Below, piece by piece: positions 26,584 to 32,068 of a stretch of 32,068 nucleotides of DNA; within the stretch, counting starts at the first letter, position 1; each line of letters opens with the position of its first letter. The position numbers were made by a program, and so were the translations under genes. Under the pieces are notes generated by a model. It was not told where the DNA came from and did not search any database. It worked only from the letters and a program-made list of their open reading frames with translations. Source of the stretch: Parcubacteria group bacterium CG08_land_8_20_14_0_20_48_21 (GTDB lineage: Bacteria; Patescibacteriota; Patescibacteriia; UBA1544); assembly GCA_002774425.1 (NCBI GenBank), contig PEYJ01000011.1, positions 99,915 to 131,982 of the forward strand, written 5' to 3'.

Positions 26584-28276
26584 ACTGCTCTATTTCAAAT
26601 ATTTTTCCCCGTACGATGACACGCTCCGTTTGGGGAAGTGATGTCGGATAGGTGTTGTTTGGTAGCGTGCGCCTCGTGGAGCTGATAGTATAGTCATCCA
26701 CATACTTGAGCCGACTTTTAAAATCGCTCTGCTGCGTATAGAATGCGGCAACTTCATTTGGTGTAATAAGATAGAGATGCTCAAATTTCCCGGTGTCAAG
26801 ATACTCCATACCGGGAAACCTTAATAAGACCATTGCATTCTTTCCCGCGAGAAAGCGCAAAGGACCGTCCGCAGATGTCCAGCAATCAGCAGACACCCCG
26901 CAGTCCATCATCACGAGATCATGCTCGTCAAAACGCTCCCCAAGTTGCATAACTTGCTGGCGCAATCCCGCGAATTCCTTAAAGGTGGCATAGCGCATGA
27001 ACGCCGGCATGTTCCCGCCAATAAGCAAGAGTGCCAGTGCCAGAACCATACTTCTTTTCTTAAGAGTCAAACGCGGATACCACTCGCTCAATAAAAACGT
27101 CGTGTACAATATAAGCACCGGAAAGACGGAAAACGCATACCGACGCAGCATCCACGGATGGTCGGAGCTCACCTGGGGATTAAAGAGGTAGTGCAAAGTC
27201 GGTGCGATAACAAACAACGGACTGGCGGCCCTCCACTGCTTTGAAAACAGTACGTACGCCATACCTGCGCCACCGCAGAGTACAAACCCCGCCATGCCAT
27301 AGAGCAGAAACACATCCCTAAAATAGCGTAATCGTTCGAAGGTTATTTCTTTGTGTGCGACAATCGCGTCGCCCATATCCAGAGCTGCCCTGCCCATAGT
27401 GGTATACCACGGCAGATTCACTATAACAACGCATGTCCATAGCAAGACGAAAAGAAAAAAGGCAGCAGTGCCATGGTTATAAAACGTCGGCGCACCATAC
27501 GACGCGTTGGTCAATGCAATACAAGCGCCATGAGTATCATGCCAGCGCACACCATATACCCTCAATCCGCGAAAAAAAGAGGTGAAATAATGAAGGTACG
27601 AGCAGCGCGTACAAGTTGAGCGGCTGAAGCATAACCGGCGTAGCGGCTTTTTCCTGTGGTACACTGTTTCCTTGGCGTGATAAAAGAACGAGCAAGAGCA
27701 AAGAAAACCATAGCAACGCGGCGGTCATATTCTCGCTTAAAGTAAATCGTACAATCCACCACAATCCGTAGGATGTAAACACAAAACAGAGTAACGGGTA
27801 ACCAAACAACATCCGCCAACTACTCTGAACAGCAGGTACAGGGCATAACCGTTATATAAAAAAGAAGCGCGTTTGCGAACGCTAATCCAACAACGCCAAA
27901 CATGGCAAGCCACGCAGTATACGGCGGAAGAAATCGCGTCGTGAGTTTGCCGTCATCCGTATAGTAAAATCCGGGAAAATTTTCAGCTTTACCCGGTCCA
28001 TACAGCCGAAAAAATTCTTCACTCGCCGGTATTGTAAACGTTACGTGATGATTTTGCGCAAGCCATGCCGCCGCTTCGCTTTGCGTAGAGATATCCGCGC
28101 GAGCCGCTTTGCGTATAACAATTGCCATACCTGCTCCTGCGGCAAGCAGTAGGGGCGCGGCATCAAGACACTGCAACCAAAGTCAATAAAAACGCAAGCA
28201 AACCTACCGCAACCCATACGGCTGCAAAGGCAATGAAGAAGGCATAGTCATGCAAGGTAAGCTCGTTTTGACGCAT
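26582..28276 (-). pseudogene. frameshifted polytopic membrane protein (GT-C/glycosyltransferase-39-like)
   Basis: Consecutive hydrophobic fragments in different frames: MRQNELTLHDYAFFIAFAAVWVAVGLLAFLLTLVAVS* (28276-28163), DAAPLLLAAGAGMAIV...FANALLFYITV (28176-27820), MLFGYPLLCFVFTSYGLWWIV...HLFFSRIEGIWCALA* (27812-27537), and FFLFVLLWTCVVIVNLPWY... (27664-26582). Confidence 0.75.
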
Positions 28277-28282
28277 AAGCGG

Positions 28283-28291
28283 AGTATATCA
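28283..28291 (-). promoter_or_regulatory. extended -10 box TGATATACT for the pseudogene
   Basis: Ends exactly 6 nt before ATG 28276. Confidence 0.5.
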
Positions 28292-28301
28292 CATCCAAAA
28301 C

Positions 28302-28330
28302 TTGTGCAGTACCGGGATAGCTGATACACT
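28302..28330 (+). promoter_or_regulatory. promoter TTGTGC-N17-TACACT
   Basis: Exact 17-bp spacer; 39 nt before the likely start 28370. Confidence 0.55.
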
Positions 28331-28369
28331 GTCTTTGTGCCATCGGGTTCATTTTTTTACTGCATCCTT

Positions 28370-29347
28370 ATGCAAATTATTATTACGCGATTTCCGGAAC
28401 AATTACTCTACATTCCTCCTATTACCAATGCTGAAAAACTTCCCGCGAAAAAGTTTACGAGCATGGTCGTATGCGGCATGGGCGGATCGGCTTTGCCGGG
28501 AGAAATACTGCGTATGTATCTGAAAGATCTCGGGGTATTGGGAAAGATTGCCGTACACCTCAACCGTACCTACACCCTGCCCGAAGAAGCCAATACCGAC
28601 AGTCTGTTGCTGATAATTTCTTATTCTGGTAATACGGAAGAAACGCTTGCCGCGTACCGTGAAGCAATAAAAAGAAAATTTCCGGTTGTGGGCATTGCCT
28701 CCGGCGGAAAACTCGCAAATCTTTGCCATAAAAACAACACGCCATTTATCAGTATACCCGCAGGCTATCAGCCGCGCATGGCATTGGGTTTTTTTGTAGC
28801 CGCCGCCGCCGTATTGCTTGACACACTCGGCATAACGCGTTCCGCAAGCAATGATCTGCAACGCAGCATTCCCTCCCTGATAAAAAACATGGCATCCTAT
28901 AAAAAACAGGGTTCAGCAATAGCAAAAAAAATCGGCACGCGGATGCCGTTGGTCTACAGCTCGCATACGTACAAGATACTCGCGATGATTTGGAAAATAA
29001 ATTTTAACGAAAACTCAAAAATTCAATCGTTTTTCAACTGCTTTCCCGAAATCAGCCACAACGAAATGGTGGGATTTACGCATCTCATAGGGAAGTACCA
29101 TTTTCTCGAGCTGGCAGACGCACAGGATGATCCGCGCGTCATACAACACATGCGGTTATTTGCGCAACTCATGCGCAAAAAAAAGATTGGGACAACTGTC
29201 GTGCCGCTCGTAGGAGTAACATTCTTTGAAAAAGTTTTTTCTTCACTCATCATCTCGCTATGGACTTCCTATTTCCTCGCTGTGCGCACCTACCGCATTG
29301 ACCCCGTCCCTGTCGCCATGGTGGAAGAGTTTAAGAAGCTGCTATGA
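28370..29347 (+). CDS. bifunctional phosphoglucose/phosphomannose isomerase (SIS domain)
   Basis: FPEQLLYIP...VVCGMGGSALPGEILRMYL, LLIISYSGNTEETLAAYREA, FPEISHNEMVGF. ORF-track start 28337. Confidence 0.9.
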   Translation: MQIIITRFPEQLLYIPPITNAEKLPAKKFTSMVVCGMGGSALPGEILRMYLKDLGVLGKIAVHLNRTYTLPEEANTDSLLLIISYSGNTEETLAAYREAIKRKFPVVGIASGGKLANLCHKNNTPFISIPAGYQPRMALGFFVAAAAVLLDTLGITRSASNDLQRSIPSLIKNMASYKKQGSAIAKKIGTRMPLVYSSHTYKILAMIWKINFNENSKIQSFFNCFPEISHNEMVGFTHLIGKYHFLELADAQDDPRVIQHMRLFAQLMRKKKIGTTVVPLVGVTFFEKVFSSLIISLWTSYFLAVRTYRIDPVPVAMVEEFKKLL

Positions 29348-30318
29348 AACCGCAGCATAAAAAATTTATCCGATTTCTCAAGTTTCTTTTGGGCATCGGG
29401 TTTATTGCGCTGATCATGCGGCAAATAAGCTGGCAAGCATTGCGTGCTACTTTTCAAAATGTCCAATGGATGTGGGTTGGCATTGCGGGAATAGGTATGT
29501 ATGGAACCATACTGATTGGTATCTATCGCTGGAAATATCTCTTACGGTCTCTTGCTAATATACCATACAGGCTGTTATATAAATTATTTTTTATAGGGCT
29601 TTTTTTCGGCACCTTTCTGCCAACTAATTTTGGCGGAGACGGCGTGCGAGCACTGTACCTGCAAAAATATACGCGCCTCTCTTTCACGCAGTCGCTTGCT
29701 GTAATATTTATGGAACGTTTTACGGGTTTGGTAAGTATCCTCTTGCTGTTGACAATCGGCATAGCGCTGAATTGGCGCATGCTGGGTATTGTACACGCGC
29801 AAAGCTATGCGGTAACCCTCCTGGTAAGCTTCATTCTGGTAATCGGCATATTTTTTATTCCCCGCGTGCAAGTATTTGTCAAAAAACTATGCGTAGGACG
29901 TACACCGTATCTTTTTAAAAAAATGCACGCCTTTCTTTCCACCATCAAACTCTACACGCGCTGCACGCCACCTCTACTTGGCGCAACAGCGCTCGCATTC
30001 TGCGTCAATGGCGCGTCACTCTACATTACGTTTGCCAGTTTTTCCGCACTCCATGTCGCGCCTTCTCTTGCTTCGCTCTGCCTCATCGTTCCTCTTGCCT
30101 ACCTCTCCAGTATTATCCCTTTAACGCCAAATGGACTTGGGGTTACGGAAGGTGTTTTTGTTGTGCTGTTTGGCTGGTTTGGTGTCGCGGCGGCAACCGC
30201 GCTTGGCGCGGCGCTTATTTTTCGTGTCTTGCGGCTTTGCTGCAATGGTTTGGGAGGCATGCACTTCCTTACGCTTCCCGCACCGGCGGAGCTGACTCTT
30301 AAAGACACAACGACATAG
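29344..30318 (+). CDS. lysylphosphatidylglycerol synthase TM-region/flippase-like (UPF0104) membrane protein
   Basis: Multiple TMs; FFGTFLPTNFGGDGVRALYLQK...SLAVIFMERFTGL; PLTPNGLGVTEGVFVVLF; overlaps the isomerase stop. Confidence 0.85.
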   Translation: MKPQHKKFIRFLKFLLGIGFIALIMRQISWQALRATFQNVQWMWVGIAGIGMYGTILIGIYRWKYLLRSLANIPYRLLYKLFFIGLFFGTFLPTNFGGDGVRALYLQKYTRLSFTQSLAVIFMERFTGLVSILLLLTIGIALNWRMLGIVHAQSYAVTLLVSFILVIGIFFIPRVQVFVKKLCVGRTPYLFKKMHAFLSTIKLYTRCTPPLLGATALAFCVNGASLYITFASFSALHVAPSLASLCLIVPLAYLSSIIPLTPNGLGVTEGVFVVLFGWFGVAAATALGAALIFRVLRLCCNGLGGMHFLTLPAPAELTLKDTTT

Positions 30319-30319
30319 T

Positions 30320-31276
30320 ATGAAACTGGTAAGCATCATTCCCGCGTTCAATGAAGAAGAAACCATAGCACGTGTGGTACACCATGTGCCAAAATTCATC
30401 ACGGGCATTGATGTTATTGAAGTACTCGTTATCAATGATGGCTCAACGGATACAACTGCTGCGCGCGCGAAAGAAGCGGGATCGACCGTCTACACCCACA
30501 CGCCCAATCGCGGACTATCCTATACCTTTAAGCTCGGCGTTGAGCTTGCCCTTGCGCATGGCGCGGACATCATCGTCAATATGGACGCCGACATGCAGCA
30601 TGACCCCAACGATATTCCGCAACTCGTTGCGCCACTCCTTCGCGGGGAGGCGGAAATTTCCATTGGCGTACGAAAAATAGATGCGGACAAGAGTATGTAC
30701 TGGGGAAATAGATATGGTAATAAGATTGGGAATTGGGTGCTGGGAAAGCTCACCGGACAAAAATTGCTGGACGCGTCCAGCGGCTTTCGCGCGTTTACGC
30801 GGGAAGTCGCGCTCAATGTACATCTGCGATCCAATCACACCTATACCCACGAGATGCTTATTCAAGCATTGTTCAAAGGATTTCCCCTTTCCCAAATCCC
30901 CATTACCTCGCAAAGACGTACTGCGGGAAAGTCAAAACTCATCAAAACCCTGCCGTCGCATATTCGTGAATCGTTAAAAATTATTCTGCGCACGGTGGTA
31001 ACTTATAAGCCGTTTAAAACATTTTTGGTAACCGGTACCTGTATATGTCTGTTTGGCGTGCTGCTTGGCACACGGTACCTTTGGCTTGTTACACATCAAT
31101 CACCCGGGCATATACCCTCACTCCTCTTAAGTTCCGTGCTGCTACTTATCGGATTTATTACTGTCGTATTGGGTGTTCTTGCAGATTTGCTCGCGACCAA
31201 CAGAAAAATAGAAGAGGAGATGCTCTACCAACTTAAAAAGCAAGGAACGTATCGCAACTATACCAAGTGCCTATGA
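30320..31276 (+). CDS. GT2-family glycosyltransferase (dolichyl-phosphate-sugar synthase-like) with C-terminal TMs
   Basis: SIIPAFNEEETIARVV, VLVINDGSTDTTAARAKEAG, NMDADMQHDPNDIPQLV, DASSGFRAFTREV; two TMs at the C-terminus. Confidence 0.92.
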   Translation: MKLVSIIPAFNEEETIARVVHHVPKFITGIDVIEVLVINDGSTDTTAARAKEAGSTVYTHTPNRGLSYTFKLGVELALAHGADIIVNMDADMQHDPNDIPQLVAPLLRGEAEISIGVRKIDADKSMYWGNRYGNKIGNWVLGKLTGQKLLDASSGFRAFTREVALNVHLRSNHTYTHEMLIQALFKGFPLSQIPITSQRRTAGKSKLIKTLPSHIRESLKIILRTVVTYKPFKTFLVTGTCICLFGVLLGTRYLWLVTHQSPGHIPSLLLSSVLLLIGFITVVLGVLADLLATNRKIEEEMLYQLKKQGTYRNYTKCL

Positions 31277-31665
31277 AAATTAACACCTCATCTCTCTCCT
31301 ACGCTATCGCCATAACACTTGTATATCTACTGCTTTTTCTTTCACCTGTTGCACAAAATGAACTCGTACGTCCTTTGTGGTTTTTATTTACAGGGTATGT
31401 TTTTTTATTTATTCCGGGATGGTTGCTGCTTACGCTTTTCAAAGTTACAAACGACATTGGGACACTTTGGGAAAAAGTGGTTATGGCCATTGCGCTATCC
31501 CTTACTTGTAACCTCTTCCTCATTTTTGACTTGGGGCTTTTCGGTATGAAAATAAACAGTTCAACAACTACCATGGTCAACGTTGCATTTATTGTGCTAC
31601 TTGCTGTAGGTGTAAAAATCAGAGATGGTAAAACCGAACACATCTCACTCAAAATCCCTTGGTAA
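31273..31665 (+). CDS. small polytopic membrane protein (DUF1616-like)
   Basis: ATGA overlap with the GT2 stop; four hydrophobic segments; LWFLFTGYVFLFIPGWLLLTLF. Confidence 0.65.
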   Translation: MKINTSSLSYAIAITLVYLLLFLSPVAQNELVRPLWFLFTGYVFLFIPGWLLLTLFKVTNDIGTLWEKVVMAIALSLTCNLFLIFDLGLFGMKINSSTTTMVNVAFIVLLAVGVKIRDGKTEHISLKIPW

Positions 31666-31668
31666 CGT

Positions 31669-32068
31669 ATGCTGGTCTTCTTCAAAAAATTTGGTCAAAT
31701 CTTGTGTGAGAGTAAAAATGTCCTTCTGGAATTACCAGAAAGATTCATCTATCTGCGTTCACGGGTGCGCACCCGCATCCCCTTGTTCTCACAATATTGG
31801 GAGAGTATTTTTATTGGTATTTTGACATTCATGCTTTTTACCGTATTGTTGCACATAGCAATTTTTGCCCATGGCTTTCTCCTGTCCGATAGCGCATTTA
31901 ACCGCGTCGTCACGCAAGAAATCTTGGCACATCAATCCTTTGACTATCAAGACTCCATATTCGGTGATAATAAACTTTATCTTTTCTACCCAAAACTTTT
32001 CTTTATCGCCACCACACTATTTGATTTGCTCTTTCATCCTTATGGCGTAGTAATGTTTCTCGCCTTCG
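31669..32068 (+). CDS. membrane protein (possible GT-C-like), 3'-truncated by the window edge
   Basis: Open frame from ATG 31669: MLVFFKKFGQILCESKNVLLELPERFIYLRSRVRTRIPLFSQYWESIFIGILTFMLFTVLLHIAIFAHGFLL...; absent from the ORF track because it has no stop in the window. Confidence 0.65.
   Translation, partial: MLVFFKKFGQILCESKNVLLELPERFIYLRSRVRTRIPLFSQYWESIFIGILTFMLFTVLLHIAIFAHGFLLSDSAFNRVVTQEILAHQSFDYQDSIFGDNKLYLFYPKLFFIATTLFDLLFHPYGVVMFLAF

Noticed and set aside
1-32068. Alternative genetic code (UGA = Gly, as in some CPR lineages)
   Set aside because: elp3 and recA end at TGA at the expected C-termini, and conserved Gly positions are not encoded by TGA in recognised genes.
1-32068. CRISPR arrays, tRNA/rRNA genes, toxin-antitoxin or phage-defence systems
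   Set aside because: Scanned by eye; no regularly spaced repeats, no T-arm-like GTTCGANNC context in a cloverleaf, no recognised defence genes.

Overview
The window reads as compact chromosomal DNA, most likely from a Patescibacteria/CPR bacterium. That taxonomic call is inference from gene content and small intergenic gaps; TGA is used as stop. About 30 protein genes are supported. They cover tRNA modification (a Trm9/ALKBH8-like methyltransferase divergent from Elp3, and a TRM11/TrmG10-like methylase), C1 metabolism (glyA, folD), translation and replication/repair (rpsF-ssb-rpsR, efp, ychF, ruvC, yebC, recA), and a minus-strand block of gluconeogenic/alpha-glucan genes (ppsA, galT-like, two glycogen synthases, a GH57 enzyme, PHP and APH-family proteins). 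A plus-strand envelope glycan/lipid operon closes the window (SIS-type sugar isomerase, flippase, GT2, membrane proteins). No CRISPR array, tRNA, rRNA or intact transposon was recognised. The observations most worth checking are: (1) the Elp3 + Trm9-like pair, which predicts eukaryote-type mcm5U34 wobble modification in a bacterium; (2) a C-terminal UVR-like motif on the GH57 enzyme; (3) repeated TGNTATACT boxes 6-9 nt before start codons, predicting leaderless mRNAs; (4) a GC-rich structured-RNA candidate and a leader with mutually exclusive hairpins upstream of rpsF; (5) a promoter nested in a terminator hairpin, ahead of an overlooked 49-aa ORF; (6) a multiply frameshifted membrane-protein pseudogene beside an IS200/RAYT-like repeat footprint. 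All homology calls are from reading motifs by eye; no database search was run.
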